From contig NZ_SODP01000002.1 of the NCBI RefSeq assembly GCF_004365355.1, positions 2,043,846 through 2,107,845 on the forward strand: 64,000 bases of DNA. Direction: 5' to 3'. The DNA comes from Kribbella pratensis. GTDB taxonomy: Bacteria; Actinomycetota; Actinomycetes; Propionibacteriales; Kribbellaceae. Under the pieces are notes generated by a model. That model was not told the DNA's origin and did not search any database. It saw nothing but the letters and a program-made list of their open reading frames with translations. Below are positions 33,344 to 41,889 of the stretch, in pieces. A program made the position numbers and the translations under genes. Each line of letters opens with the position of its first letter. Position 1 is the stretch's first letter.

Positions 33344-34561
33344 ATGAAGGAGCAGGCTTGGCCGCGGCGGCTGACGGTGGTGCCGTACGTGTTGCTTGCG
33401 TGCATCGCCGCCGTCACCGTCCTGATCAAGCGCGAACAGCCCGGGTCGCTGACCGTCGACCTGGTGCTGTGCGCGCTGATCGCGCTGTGGACCCTCGGGA
33501 TGTTCACCCTCCGCCCGGCGCGGCGGAGCGAGACCCGTCCGATGGCGATCTTCATCGCCGGCTTCGTCCTGCTGCTCGCCGTACTCGTGGCCCGCGATCC
33601 ATGGTTCGGGTTCCTCACCCCGGCCGGTTACTTCTACACCTTCATCCTGCTGTCGTGGCCCGGCGAGCTGATCGGGATCGGGGCCGTCGCGGTCATCGCG
33701 GGGTGGGCACAGTCGTACGACCTCCCCAAGACCGACGTGCTCGGCCTGCTCGGCTGCGCCGCCGTCATCGGGGTGAACGTGGCCGGGATGTGTCTGGCCG
33801 CGTGGCTCGGTAGACGCGACGAGGTGCTCAGCCAGCAGCGGCAGGACGCGGTCGACGCGCTGACCGAGACCAATCGCCGGCTCGAGGCAACCCTCGCCGA
33901 GAACGCGGACCTGCACGAGCAGCTCCTGACCCAGGCCCGCGAAGCCGGCGTCATCGACGAGCGCCAGCGGATGGCGCGCGAGATCCACGACACCCTCGCG
34001 CAGGGTCTGACCGGGATCGTCACGCAACTCCGGGCCGCCGAGCACGCCGACGACTGGCGGCGGCACGTGTCGACCGCGGTCGGCCTGGCCCGCGAGAGCC
34101 TGACCGAGGCGCGGCGCTCGGTCCACGCGCTGCGCCCACAGCCGCTGCAGTCGGCGACGCTGAGCGAGGCGATCGCAGACGTCGTACGGCGGTGGTCGGC
34201 GCTGCACGGCATCGACGCACAGCTGACCACGACCGGCACGCCGCGGGTGATGACACCGGAGGCGGAGTCGACTCTGCTGCGTGCGACCCAGGAGGCGCTC
34301 GTGAACGTCGCGAAGTACGCGCACGCAACCCGGGTGGGTGTGACGCTGTCGTACATGGAGAAGGAGGTCGCGCTCGACGTCCGCGACGACGGCGCCGGGT
34401 TCGATCCGTCCCGCGGTACTCCGTCCGTGGCCGGTGGATTCGGGCTCGTTGCGATGCGGCAGCGGGTCGAGGCGCTGAACGGGACGCTCTCGATCGAATC
34501 GGAGCCGGGCCTTGGTACGGCGATCTCCGCGACCGTGCCGCTGCCGGGAGCGTCGGCATGA
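33344..34561 (+). CDS. Sensor histidine kinase (NarL/LiaS-type, HisKA_3)
   Basis: The 405-residue kinase has four or more membrane helices in residues 10-155 with little extracytoplasmic domain, implying an intramembrane sensor. A coiled coil (165-200) leads to the HisKA_3 dimerisation helix with phospho-His in MAREIHDTLAQGLTGIV (H215). The HATPase_c domain shows the N box ALVNVAKYA, DVRDDGAGFDP and GGFGLVAMRQRVEALNG. It is translationally coupled (ATGA) to the response regulator. The signal is unknown. Confidence 0.92.
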   Translation: MKEQAWPRRLTVVPYVLLACIAAVTVLIKREQPGSLTVDLVLCALIALWTLGMFTLRPARRSETRPMAIFIAGFVLLLAVLVARDPWFGFLTPAGYFYTFILLSWPGELIGIGAVAVIAGWAQSYDLPKTDVLGLLGCAAVIGVNVAGMCLAAWLGRRDEVLSQQRQDAVDALTETNRRLEATLAENADLHEQLLTQAREAGVIDERQRMAREIHDTLAQGLTGIVTQLRAAEHADDWRRHVSTAVGLARESLTEARRSVHALRPQPLQSATLSEAIADVVRRWSALHGIDAQLTTTGTPRVMTPEAESTLLRATQEALVNVAKYAHATRVGVTLSYMEKEVALDVRDDGAGFDPSRGTPSVAGGFGLVAMRQRVEALNGTLSIESEPGLGTAISATVPLPGASA

Positions 34562-35190
34562 TCCGGCTGCTGATCGCGGACGACCACCCGGTGGTACGGG
34601 ACGGACTGAGCGCGATGTTCGCGGCCGAGCCCGGGTTCGAGGTGGTCGGCCAGGCGGGTGACGGCGCGGAGGCGATCCAGCTGGCCGAGACATTGCGGCC
34701 GGACGTCATCCTGATGGATTTACAGATGCCGGGCGTGAACGGGCTGGCCGCGATCAGCGGCCTCACCGAACGCGGCGTGACGGCCCGGGTGCTCGTGCTC
34801 ACGACGTACGACACCGACGGGTACGTCGTACCCGCGATCGAGGCGGGCGCTACCGGGTATCTGCTCAAGGACGCACCCCGGGACGAGCTGGTCCGCGCGG
34901 TTCGCGCCGCCGCAGACGGGACGTCCGTACTCGCGCCGTCGGTGGCGAACACCTTGATGAACCACGTCCGCACGCCGCCCACTCCGGACATCGTCAGCCC
35001 GCGCGAACTCGAGGTCATCGAGTTGGTTGCCGCCGGCAACACGAACCGCGAGATCGCCGCCCACCTGTTCATCAGCGAGGCGACCGTTAAGACGCACCTG
35101 CTCAACATCTACGCCAAACTCGGCGTACCGGACCGCGCCTCCGCTGTCGCCGAGGCGTTCAGACGCGGCCTGCTCGGCGCGGCGGGCTAG
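34558..35190 (+). CDS. Response regulator, NarL/FixJ family
   Basis: The 210-residue protein has a receiver domain (acidic pocket D8/D9, phospho-acceptor D54 in ILMDLQMPGVNG, Lys in GYLLKDAP). A LuxR-type helix-turn-helix follows (SPRELEVIELVAAGNTNREIA, HLFISEATVKTHLLNIYAKLG, about residues 145-190). It starts inside the kinase stop codon and is its cognate partner. The 3' end overlaps the convergent PaiB-like gene by 4 bp. Targets are not evident. Confidence 0.93.
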   Translation: MIRLLIADDHPVVRDGLSAMFAAEPGFEVVGQAGDGAEAIQLAETLRPDVILMDLQMPGVNGLAAISGLTERGVTARVLVLTTYDTDGYVVPAIEAGATGYLLKDAPRDELVRAVRAAADGTSVLAPSVANTLMNHVRTPPTPDIVSPRELEVIELVAAGNTNREIAAHLFISEATVKTHLLNIYAKLGVPDRASAVAEAFRRGLLGAAG

Positions 35191-35798
35191 GGCCGGTGGC
35201 GGCTGACCGCGGCGGCGGTGGGGTCTTCGCCGGCGGCGTGCAGGCCGTCGATCACTCCGTCGATGTCGGCGGCCGGCCGGTTCTGGCTGAGTTTGAACTT
35301 CGCCTCGATCCGGTGGATCTGGACCTCGACGCCGACGATCGCCCGCAGTTGTCCCTGCACGTACTTCTCCGGTGCGTCGTCGACCGACCACGGTTCGGCG
35401 CGACCGTGCTCGTGCAGGTCGGACAACCGCCGTACGACGCCTTCGACCCAGGCCGCGTCGTCGTGCACGGTCAGCTCGCCGTACACGTGGGCGGTCACGT
35501 AGTTCCAGGTCGGTACGACGCGACCGTGCTCCTGCTTGGACGCGTACCAGGCCGGTGACACGTACGCGTTCGGGCCGCGCATGATCACCAGCGCGTCGCC
35601 GATCGCCTCGCGCTGCCAGTGATCGTTGTTGCGGGCAACGTGTCCGAGCAGCACGTTGCGCGGGCGGTCGTAGATGAACGGCAGCATGGTCGCCAGCAGC
35701 CCGTCCGCCGTCATCGTGATCAGATCGGCGGCGCCGTGGTTGGCCAGCAGTTCCTGTACTGCGTCCTCGTCAGGGGCAAAGTGCTTGGGAACATACAC
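35187..35798 (-). CDS. FMN-binding negative transcriptional regulator, PaiB-like
   Basis: The 203-residue protein is a split-barrel flavin-reductase-like fold of the PaiB family. It starts MYVPKHFAPDEDAVQELLANHGAA and has GHVARNNDHWQ, VIMRGPNAYVSPAWYASK, VPTWNYVTAHVYGEL and QLRAIVGVEVQIHRIEAKFKLSQNR. In Bacillus PaiB accompanies PaiA and affects sporulation and protease genes; no paiA is here. GTG 35798 has GAGGAG nine bases upstream. Confidence 0.88.
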   Translation of the reverse strand: MYVPKHFAPDEDAVQELLANHGAADLITMTADGLLATMLPFIYDRPRNVLLGHVARNNDHWQREAIGDALVIMRGPNAYVSPAWYASKQEHGRVVPTWNYVTAHVYGELTVHDDAAWVEGVVRRLSDLHEHGRAEPWSVDDAPEKYVQGQLRAIVGVEVQIHRIEAKFKLSQNRPAADIDGVIDGLHAAGEDPTAAAVSRHRP

Positions 35799-35866
35799 AG
35801 CACAAGTCTCCTCACCGACTCGGTTGAACGGCAGGTCCAATCCGACCAGCCTTTCACCAGACCACG

Positions 35867-36505
35867 TCAGATGACGATCTCCTCGATCCAGTCGGCGGGC
35901 GACTGCTGGTGGAGGCGCCAGTAGTGGTTGGCGATCTCGTCGGGCTCCCACCCGGTGCCCGGCCCGACGCCGCCGCTCACGGTGACACTTGCCGCGTGGA
36001 CGCCGGCCGCGCCGTACTGCTGGTGCAGGAGCGTGACGAGCGCGCGGACACCGGCCTTGCCGAGCGACAGGCTCGCGTAGTCGGGCTTCGGCAGCGGCAT
36101 CCCGCCGGTGATCAGGAACGACCCGCTGCCACGCTCGGCCATCGCGGGTGCGAGATGCGCGGCGGTGGTGATCGCGCCGACCACGTTCACCGCCCAGGCA
36201 TCCCGGTGCTGCTGCGCGGTCAGGTCGCCGATCCGGTCGGACTGGATGAGGGCCGCGTTGTACACGACGACCTCCGGTACGCCGTACGCCTCGACGATCC
36301 GATCGAGGGCCGACCGCAGGCCGGCTTCATCTGTCACGTCGGCGGTCAGCGGCAGTACGTCGGCGCCGGCGAGCTGCTCCGCGGCGGCCTTCACCGTCGA
36401 CTCCGAGCGCGCAATCAGTCCGGCGCTCATCCCCTCCCGCACGAATCGCTTGGCCACCGCGAGACCGATACCGGGTCCGACCCCCACCACCACAACTCCA
36501 GCCAT
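35867..36505 (-). CDS. Degenerate short-chain dehydrogenase/reductase
   Basis: The 212-residue protein has an SDR nucleotide-binding start (VVVGVGPGIGLAVAKRF) and NNA replaced by YNAA at 82-85. The catalytic YxxxK motif is not intact: in KPDYASLSLGKAG the Lys (150) is preceded four residues earlier by Leu, and the nearest Tyr is at 143. It may therefore bind NAD(P) without normal SDR catalysis, or use a shifted Tyr. Two perfect palindromes lie right at its start codon. No obvious ribosome-binding site is present, so it is probably leaderless. Confidence 0.8.
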   Translation of the reverse strand: MAGVVVVGVGPGIGLAVAKRFVREGMSAGLIARSESTVKAAAEQLAGADVLPLTADVTDEAGLRSALDRIVEAYGVPEVVVYNAALIQSDRIGDLTAQQHRDAWAVNVVGAITTAAHLAPAMAERGSGSFLITGGMPLPKPDYASLSLGKAGVRALVTLLHQQYGAAGVHAASVTVSGGVGPGTGWEPDEIANHYWRLHQQSPADWIEEIVI

Positions 36506-36534
36506 ACTCTCGAGAGTAAAGGTGACGCGTCACC
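36505..36534 (-). promoter_or_regulatory. Two perfect 14-bp palindromes at the SDR start
   Basis: TACTCTCGAGAGTA (36505-36518) abuts the start codon, and GGTGACGCGTCACC (36521-36534) lies 2 bp further upstream. Both are exact 14-bp palindromes. TACTCT could be the -10 hexamer, so a repressor on the first palindrome would block polymerase directly. The regulator is not in the immediate vicinity. Confidence 0.65.
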
Positions 36535-36569
36535 GACATAGCACGGGGGTGCCGACTGAAACTGAACAG

Positions 36570-37349
36570 CTAGTTCCGCAGTTCGGCTGCCTTGTCGTAG
36601 TCGCGGCGCCAGTCGCCGGTGGGCGGAAGGATGATGCGCTCGACGCCGGCGGCTTCGTACTCGGCCAGTTGTTCGGCGGCGTTGCCGTTGAGCTGGGGTG
36701 CGACCACGGTGGCCTTCAGTTGCTTGCCGTCGGCAAGTTCGTTGATGCGGTCGAGGTTGGTACGGACCTCGGCAGGGGTTGCCGCGATCGTCGCCCAGCC
36801 GTCGGCGTACCGCGCCGCTCGCCGATGTGCGCGCGGACCGTTGCCCGCGACAAAGATCGGCGGCAGCGGCGAACCGGGGGAGAGCGTCACCTCGAGATCC
36901 TCGGCGACCTTCGCGGACTTCCCCGCGATCAGATCCCGCAGTACGGCGAGAGCCTCGTCGGTCAGCCGGCCTCGCTCCTTGTAGTTCACACCGGCGGCCC
37001 GCCATCCGATGTCGCCATGCGCCGGATTCCCGGTGCCGACGCCGAGGACAAGCCGGTTGTTCGACACCAGTTGCAGTGTGTTGATCTGCTTCGCCGCCCA
37101 CGCGACCGGCCTGAGTGCTAGGAGCATCACGTTGTATCCGACCGTGATCCGCTCGGTCACCGCGGCCGCGGTCGCGAGTACGACGGAGCTGTCGAGGAGC
37201 GGCGCGCTCGCCACCAGATGATCCGTCGACCACACCGAGTCCAGCCCGACGCTCTCGGCGTACCTGGCGCTCTCCCGGACATCGCCGAGAATCGGGCGCT
37301 CGGGATCCGGCGTCGACGTCGGCAGGATGACTCCGATCTCAAGGCTCAT
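36570..37349 (-). CDS. LLM-class flavin-dependent (F420 or FMN) oxidoreductase
   Basis: The 259-residue TIM-barrel protein begins MSLEIGVILPTSTPDPE and has the luciferase-like motifs SVWSTDHLV, RITVGYNVMLLALRPV, LVLGVGTGNPAHGDIGWRAAG and a late GWATIAATP. Actinobacterial members mostly use coenzyme F420; I cannot tell the cofactor here. It is shorter than the 300-350 residues common in the family but ends naturally. ATG 37349 is chosen; a TTG 12 bp upstream is possible. Confidence 0.85.
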   Translation of the reverse strand: MSLEIGVILPTSTPDPERPILGDVRESARYAESVGLDSVWSTDHLVASAPLLDSSVVLATAAAVTERITVGYNVMLLALRPVAWAAKQINTLQLVSNNRLVLGVGTGNPAHGDIGWRAAGVNYKERGRLTDEALAVLRDLIAGKSAKVAEDLEVTLSPGSPLPPIFVAGNGPRAHRRAARYADGWATIAATPAEVRTNLDRINELADGKQLKATVVAPQLNGNAAEQLAEYEAAGVERIILPPTGDWRRDYDKAAELRN

Positions 37350-37386
37350 ACCTCGGGCCAACCCCGGCCCGGACGACCGTATTCCG

Positions 37387-37947
37387 TCAGCCCTTGGTCA
37401 AGGAACGGACCGCCGGGCCGAGCAGCTCGACGATCTTGTCCGGGTCGGCATCAGCCAGCTGATCCAGTTTGAGCAGGTGACGACCGAGCACGACACCGAT
37501 CAGTACGGCGCTCAGCACATCGGCACGGAGCGCGCCGTCGACGCCGTGGATCGCCTTGCCGATGTTGCTGCCGCGGACGTGTGCGTTGCCCCGGACCTCG
37601 TCGGCCGCATCGGGGTGCGTCAGCATCGAGCGCAACACCGCGAGGGAGGCAACCGGCTCGTCGATCAGCGACGCGCGGAGCCGCTCGAGGAGTTGCTCTG
37701 CGACCTCTTCGGCGGTGCCCTCGACGATCGGCCGGCTCTCAGTCTCGGCCGCACGGGCGAACAGCTGTTGTTTGCTGCCGAAGTAATGCATCACCAGGCC
37801 CGGGTCGACCTGCGCGGCGGCGGCTACAGCGCGGATCGTCGTCCGGTCGTACCCGGTCTCGGCGAACAGTCTTCGCGCCTCGGTCAGGATCCGGTCCTGC
37901 GTCTCGATCCGGCGGCGGTCGCGGGTGGTCTCGTTCACCGAATTCAT
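37387..37947 (-). CDS. TetR-family transcriptional regulator
   Basis: The 186-residue regulator has the TetR DNA-binding helix pair (TIRAVAAAAQVDPGLVMHYFGSKQQLFARA, about residues 37-66, read here in part) and a C-terminal domain with VLIGVVLGRHLLKLDQLA. It is close in style to the TetR at 11.6 kb (same DP-x-VM-x-YxGSK). ATG 37947 lies inside one of two tandem dyads shared with the divergent SnoaL-like gene, so it very likely regulates itself and that gene. Confidence 0.9.
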   Translation of the reverse strand: MNSVNETTRDRRRIETQDRILTEARRLFAETGYDRTTIRAVAAAAQVDPGLVMHYFGSKQQLFARAAETESRPIVEGTAEEVAEQLLERLRASLIDEPVASLAVLRSMLTHPDAADEVRGNAHVRGSNIGKAIHGVDGALRADVLSAVLIGVVLGRHLLKLDQLADADPDKIVELLGPAVRSLTKG

Positions 37948-37993
37948 TCTACAGGTGTTGAATCTCTGCGAATTTCGTTCTACGGTCGTTGAA
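37946..37993. promoter_or_regulatory. Tandem TetR operator pair overlapping both divergent start codons
   Basis: ATTCTACAGGTGTTGAAT (37946-37963) and TTCTACGGTCGTTGAA (37978-37993) are imperfect dyads of the form TTCtAC..GTtGAA. They are also direct repeats of each other, 31 bp centre to centre, about three helical turns. Each one touches a start codon of the flanking genes, so transcripts are probably leaderless or nearly so. Confidence 0.65.
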
Positions 37994-38385
37994 TGACTCC
38001 TGAGGAAGTACTTGACCTGCGCCGCCAGTACCTGATCGATCGCGACTTCGAGTCGTTCGCCGACCTCTTCGCGGAGGACGGTGTCATCGAGATGCCGTTC
38101 GCCCTCCAAGGCGTGCCCGACCGCCTCGTCGGCCGCGAGGCGATCCGCGAGTTCTCACTCAAGGCCGGCACCCGTGCCGTCGAGATCACAGACCTCCGCA
38201 CGGTCCAGCTGCACCGGACCACCGATCCCGAGGTCGTGATCCTCGAACTGGTCACCGAGGCGCGGCACACCACGACCGACGTACCGTTCCAAGCCACCTG
38301 CATCCAGGTCTTCCGGATCCAGGACGGCAAGATCAAGCTGTTCCGCGACTACGTGGGTGCACATTCCGTCCCTGATCTGACCTGA
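37993..38385 (+). CDS. SnoaL-like (NTF2-fold) protein
   Basis: The 130-residue protein has the cone-shaped NTF2/SnoaL pattern: MTPEEVLDLRRQYLIDRDFESFADLFAEDGVIEMPFA, followed by GREAIREFS and a final FRIQDGKIKLFRDYVGAH (shown in part). Members are isomerases, cyclases, or stand-alone binding proteins. It is divergent from tetR with paired operators, so expression is probably induced by a small ligand that could also be its substrate. Confidence 0.82.
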   Translation: MTPEEVLDLRRQYLIDRDFESFADLFAEDGVIEMPFALQGVPDRLVGREAIREFSLKAGTRAVEITDLRTVQLHRTTDPEVVILELVTEARHTTTDVPFQATCIQVFRIQDGKIKLFRDYVGAHSVPDLT

Positions 38386-38428
38386 CTCGACCGTTGCGTC
38401 GGCTGGGCTTCTCGGGTGAGGTGGAAGG

Positions 38429-39124
38429 GTGAGCCTGACGATTCGGAACGTCGTGTTCGCGTGCCCGGGGGACACGCCGGAGAGCTACGACCGCGGGGCT
38501 CGGCCGGTCGCCACCTTCTACGCGGACCTGCTCGGGATGGAGATCATTCGCGAGGACTGGTTCGTCATCGGCGGTGGGGCGTCCGACCTGCAGCTCGCGT
38601 TCGGCGACGGGCCGATCGACTACCAGCCGCCGGGGTGGCCCGATGGAGCGCAGCAGATGCATCTCGATCTCGCCGTACCCTCATCTTTCGCGCCGCCTGG
38701 GGCTCAGCTGCTGCGGGACAACGGCGAGTGGCGGGTGTACGCCGATCCGATCGGGCACCCCTTCTGCTTGTACTCCGAGCCGGCCGACCGCGCGGAGATC
38801 CGGCGTATCGTCATCGACTGCCCTGACCCGCAAGCTCTCGCTGCGTTCTACAGCTCGCTGCTTGACCGGCCGGAGCGCTCGCTCGACACGCCGTCCCGTG
38901 TGGTCCTCGCCGGCACCCCCGAGCTCGCGTTCCAGCAGAGCACATCACCCGCTCCACGCTGGCCCGATCCGGCGTACCCGCAGCAGGTGCATCTGGACCT
39001 GTTCACGTCCGACGTGCCGGCTGCTCGCGCTCATGCTCTGTCCGTTGGCGCGGAGGCTTTGCAGACGAGCGGTCCGGATCACCACGTGTACGCCGACCCG
39101 GCCGGTCATCCGTTCTGCATCTAG
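38429..39124 (+). CDS. Glyoxalase/bleomycin-resistance (VOC) protein, two-domain
   Basis: The 231-residue protein contains two VOC modules of about 110 residues each. Both end in the same phrase (VYADPIGHPFCLY near 105 and VYADPAGHPFCI at the C-terminus), and each has an ATFYADLLGM or AAFYSSLLDR helix and an MHLDLAV/VHLDLFT metal strand. Two modules form one intact VOC barrel. Roles include dioxygenase, glyoxalase or antibiotic sequestration, and none can be singled out. GTG 38429 has GAGG upstream. Confidence 0.85.
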   Translation: MSLTIRNVVFACPGDTPESYDRGARPVATFYADLLGMEIIREDWFVIGGGASDLQLAFGDGPIDYQPPGWPDGAQQMHLDLAVPSSFAPPGAQLLRDNGEWRVYADPIGHPFCLYSEPADRAEIRRIVIDCPDPQALAAFYSSLLDRPERSLDTPSRVVLAGTPELAFQQSTSPAPRWPDPAYPQQVHLDLFTSDVPAARAHALSVGAEALQTSGPDHHVYADPAGHPFCI

Positions 39125-39134
39125 AGTCGCGTGG

Positions 39135-39626
39135 ATGAGCAGACGACTGGCCGCGTATGCCGTGTGCATCGAGGACGGACGAGTGCTACTGGCGCGGTAC
39201 GTCTCGCCGTACGGCGACGGCACCTGGTGGACGCTCCCCGGCGGCGGAGTCGAACCGTGCGAGGACCCGTTCGACACCGTGGTCCGCGAGGTCGCGGAGG
39301 AGACCGGCTGCACGGCCGTGGTCGAGCGCCTGCTCGGCGTCGACTCGCGGATAATCCCCGCCGCCGAACGCCACCACCCGGGCCCCGAGGACCACCAGAA
39401 CATCGGCATCTTCTACGCCGTCCGGATCACCGCCGGCACCCTCCGCCCCGAACCCAACGGCGAAACCGCCGAGTCGGTGTGGACGCCTCTCACCGCTGTC
39501 CCGACCCTCGACCGCGCCGCCTTGGTAGACACCGGCATCAACCTCGCCCAGTCGCAGCCCCCGACCGGCCACGTCCCACCCGCGGCCACCACCGACGTCA
39601 TCCTGGGCGCTAACGACAGGACGTAG
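39135..39626 (+). CDS. Nudix hydrolase
   Basis: The 163-residue protein hydrolyses a nucleoside diphosphate-linked substrate. The Nudix box is complete: GGGVEPCEDPFDTVVREVAEETG, about residues 36-58 (GX5EX7REUXEEXGU; given here by its key residues G, E, REVAEE). The N-terminal RRLAAYAVCIEDGRVLLAR is the typical first strand. ATG 39135 follows the VOC stop by 10 bp, so the two may be co-transcribed. Substrate unknown. Confidence 0.88.
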   Translation: MSRRLAAYAVCIEDGRVLLARYVSPYGDGTWWTLPGGGVEPCEDPFDTVVREVAEETGCTAVVERLLGVDSRIIPAAERHHPGPEDHQNIGIFYAVRITAGTLRPEPNGETAESVWTPLTAVPTLDRAALVDTGINLAQSQPPTGHVPPAATTDVILGANDRT

Positions 39627-39728
39627 TCGTCTACGTACATCGCCTCGCCCGCCTGAGCTGACCGTGAACCAGCGCAGATTTGTCGACACCTCCTGTCGAT
39701 CGGCACGCACGCCAGGCATCGGACAGGT

Positions 39729-40250
39729 ATGAGCGACATCGTGATCGAGAAGATCGTCCGCCCGGAGCGGACGTTGTCGGGTACCTGGCTGGAAGTGATC
39801 GCCTCGAACCTCGACTACCACCGAGCCGCATTCCTGTGGAAATGCGAGGGTCTGACGGATGCCCAGCTCCGTCGACGCGCAATCCCATCGTCGGACCTGA
39901 CCCTGCTGTCCCTCATGCGCCACCTGCAGGGCGTCGAGCGCTATTGGCTACAGCACCGCTTGGCGGGCACCACCCCGCAGTACTTCCCGTACCTCACCAA
40001 CGCCGACACGGACTGGTTCGATGAGTCAGACCCCACCCCGGCCCGGACCGTGTACACCGACTACCTCTCCGCCTGCGCCGACTCCAGATCCCTCTTCCCA
40101 CCCCACGACCTCACCCGCATCATCCCCAACCCCGAATTCGGCCCGACCGACGTCCACTTCATCCTCACCCACGTCATAGAGGAATACGCCCGCCACTTAG
40201 GCCACGCCGACCTCCTCCGCGAATCCCTCGACGGCACCACCGGCGAATAA
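39729..40250 (+). CDS. DinB-family / DUF664 protein
   Basis: The 173-residue protein is a four-helix bundle of the DinB superfamily. Metal ligand His residues appear in LDYHRAAFLWKCEGL, SLMRHLQGVERYW and VIEEYARHLGHADLLRE, and the C-terminal LDGTTGE is typical of DUF664. Related actinobacterial proteins are mycothiol-dependent transferases or thiol-detoxification enzymes, which is plausible here but not proven. No ribosome-binding site is obvious near ATG 39729 apart from GGACAGG. Confidence 0.85.
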   Translation: MSDIVIEKIVRPERTLSGTWLEVIASNLDYHRAAFLWKCEGLTDAQLRRRAIPSSDLTLLSLMRHLQGVERYWLQHRLAGTTPQYFPYLTNADTDWFDESDPTPARTVYTDYLSACADSRSLFPPHDLTRIIPNPEFGPTDVHFILTHVIEEYARHLGHADLLRESLDGTTGE

Positions 40251-40274
40251 CCAACGGTGGAATACTCGACGGCC

Positions 40275-40742
40275 ATGGATGGGCTTCCGGTCGAGGACAC
40301 CGACGGGTCGGTGCTGATCAGCTTCGACCGAATCCGTGAAGAGCAGCTCGGCACGCTGGACCCGTCCGTGCCGTTGACCGCGTCGCTTGTCGTGCTGTGG
40401 TGCGGTCATGAGTGCCTGATGGTCTTCAACCGGTACCGCCGGGCGTGGGAACTCCCAGGCGGCATGCTCGATCCCGGCGAGTCCGCGCGCGAAGCCCCCG
40501 TACGGGAGCTCGCCGAAGAGAGCGGCCAGCGTGCGGACTCGCTTGATCTCGCCGGCGTCGCGAAGATCCGCGTCGCACCCGACGACCGGCTCGAGTACCT
40601 CGCGATCTACCGCGGCGAGCTCGACTCGCCACAACCGTTCACACCGAACGACGAGATGTCCGCCGCCACCTGGTGGAACCCGACCGAGCCGCTGACCGCC
40701 CTGTTCCCGATCGATGCCGCGCTCGCAAACCTCTGCCCCTAG
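40275..40742 (+). CDS. Nudix hydrolase
   Basis: The 155-residue protein has the Nudix box in GGMLDPGESAREAPVRELAEESG (key residues G, E, RELAEE), preceded by WELPG. It is unlike the other Nudix protein 600 bp upstream outside this motif. A GAATACT hexamer lies nine bases before ATG 40275, which suggests a leaderless transcript from its own promoter; a GTG at 40257 is also in frame. Substrate unknown. Confidence 0.85.
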   Translation: MDGLPVEDTDGSVLISFDRIREEQLGTLDPSVPLTASLVVLWCGHECLMVFNRYRRAWELPGGMLDPGESAREAPVRELAEESGQRADSLDLAGVAKIRVAPDDRLEYLAIYRGELDSPQPFTPNDEMSAATWWNPTEPLTALFPIDAALANLCP

Positions 40743-40821
40743 AAACTTCTTCGGGCTCGCCGTCGATCTGACGGCGCGCCGTTCGACGAAGGGATAACCA
40801 ACCCCCCGAAGGAGAACCACA

Positions 40822-41367
40822 ATGCCCGACCCGCGAAAGGTTGTCGGCGGCTACTTCTTGTCGCTCGACGGAGTCGCCGAGGCGCCGGACAGGTTCCTCA
40901 CCGGCTGGGACGAGGAGACGGACGCCAGCGGCAAGAGACTCATCGAGACCCAGGACGAGGTCATCCTCGGACGCCGCACGTACGACGAATGGGCCGGCTT
41001 CTGGCCGACCAGCGACATCGAGCCCTTCGCTTCGTTCATCAACGCCACCCCCAAGTACGTCGCAACGTCGACACCACTCGAACCCGAATGGTCCAACTCG
41101 CAGGTCATCGAAGGCGACCTGTTCGACTTCGTCCGCAACCTGAAGTCCCAGCCAGGCGGCGACATCGGCATCCACGGCAGCATCTCCCTCACCCGATCCC
41201 TCCTCACAGCCGGCCTGATCGACGAACTAAGACTCGTAGTCATCCCCACAATCGCCGGCACCGGCCAACAACTCCTCGCCGACCTACCGCCCATCCACCT
41301 AGAGACCCTCCACTCCACCACCACACCCACCGGCCACCTCCTCATCGACTACCGAGTCGTCCACTAA
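40822..41367 (+). CDS. Dihydrofolate reductase / RibD C-terminal domain protein
   Basis: The 181-residue protein shows the RibD_C pattern: VGGYFLSLDGVAEAP, DEVILGRRTYDEWAGFWP, PKYVATSTPLEP, GDIGIHGSISLTRSLLTAGLIDELRLVVIP (read in pieces) and GTGQQLLAD. It is the common stand-alone actinobacterial version, whose substrate is unknown. ATG 40822 has GGAG nine bases upstream. Confidence 0.88.
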   Translation: MPDPRKVVGGYFLSLDGVAEAPDRFLTGWDEETDASGKRLIETQDEVILGRRTYDEWAGFWPTSDIEPFASFINATPKYVATSTPLEPEWSNSQVIEGDLFDFVRNLKSQPGGDIGIHGSISLTRSLLTAGLIDELRLVVIPTIAGTGQQLLADLPPIHLETLHSTTTPTGHLLIDYRVVH

Positions 41368-41392
41368 GCAAGCGGTGGGAGATGCTGTCGGC

Positions 41393-41848
41393 ATGACCAC
41401 GCTGGAGAGGTTCATCGTCAGCGATGGCTCGAGTCACGCCGACGCGGCGCGGGCAGCCCGCCTGATCCTGCGATCAGTGCAAGGCTCCGTGAACCGCTAT
41501 GAGACCGACATACCGATCGCTTCCGCGGACTGGCCGTCAGGCGTCCTATCGGCCGCCGAGGTTCTTCGCGGTGTTGCAGCTCGGACGGGTCGAGTCGAAC
41601 GCGGCGGCTACGCCCAAACCGGCATCATCGCCTACGCCGATGACGAGATTTGGTCGGCCTTCGTGGAGTTCGCACCCTGGGCGTACGACGCCACCGTCTG
41701 GAGCTCCGCCGGCCATGACATCGTGTCCCTCTCCGACGAGGCCCAGTCGATCGTCATCCGCGTCAACCGCTCGCAGTACGACGCAATCGCGGCTGCACTG
41801 GGCGACGTTTCGCTGCGCAGCATCCGCAAGTGGCGCCGTATGCGGTAA
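41393..41848 (+). CDS. Hypothetical protein, 151 aa
   Basis: No family is recognised. The protein starts MTTLERFIVSDGSSHADAA, is mixed alpha/beta by composition, has no signal or membrane segment, and ends in a strongly basic LRSIRKWRRMR. GATGCT lies seven bases before ATG 41393, so it may be leaderless. It is followed 41 bp later by the ParB-like gene in the same direction. Confidence 0.6.
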   Translation: MTTLERFIVSDGSSHADAARAARLILRSVQGSVNRYETDIPIASADWPSGVLSAAEVLRGVAARTGRVERGGYAQTGIIAYADDEIWSAFVEFAPWAYDATVWSSAGHDIVSLSDEAQSIVIRVNRSQYDAIAAALGDVSLRSIRKWRRMR

Positions 41849-41889
41849 ATCGGCGCGCGGTGGGAGGCCCAACGGATGATGATGGTGCG

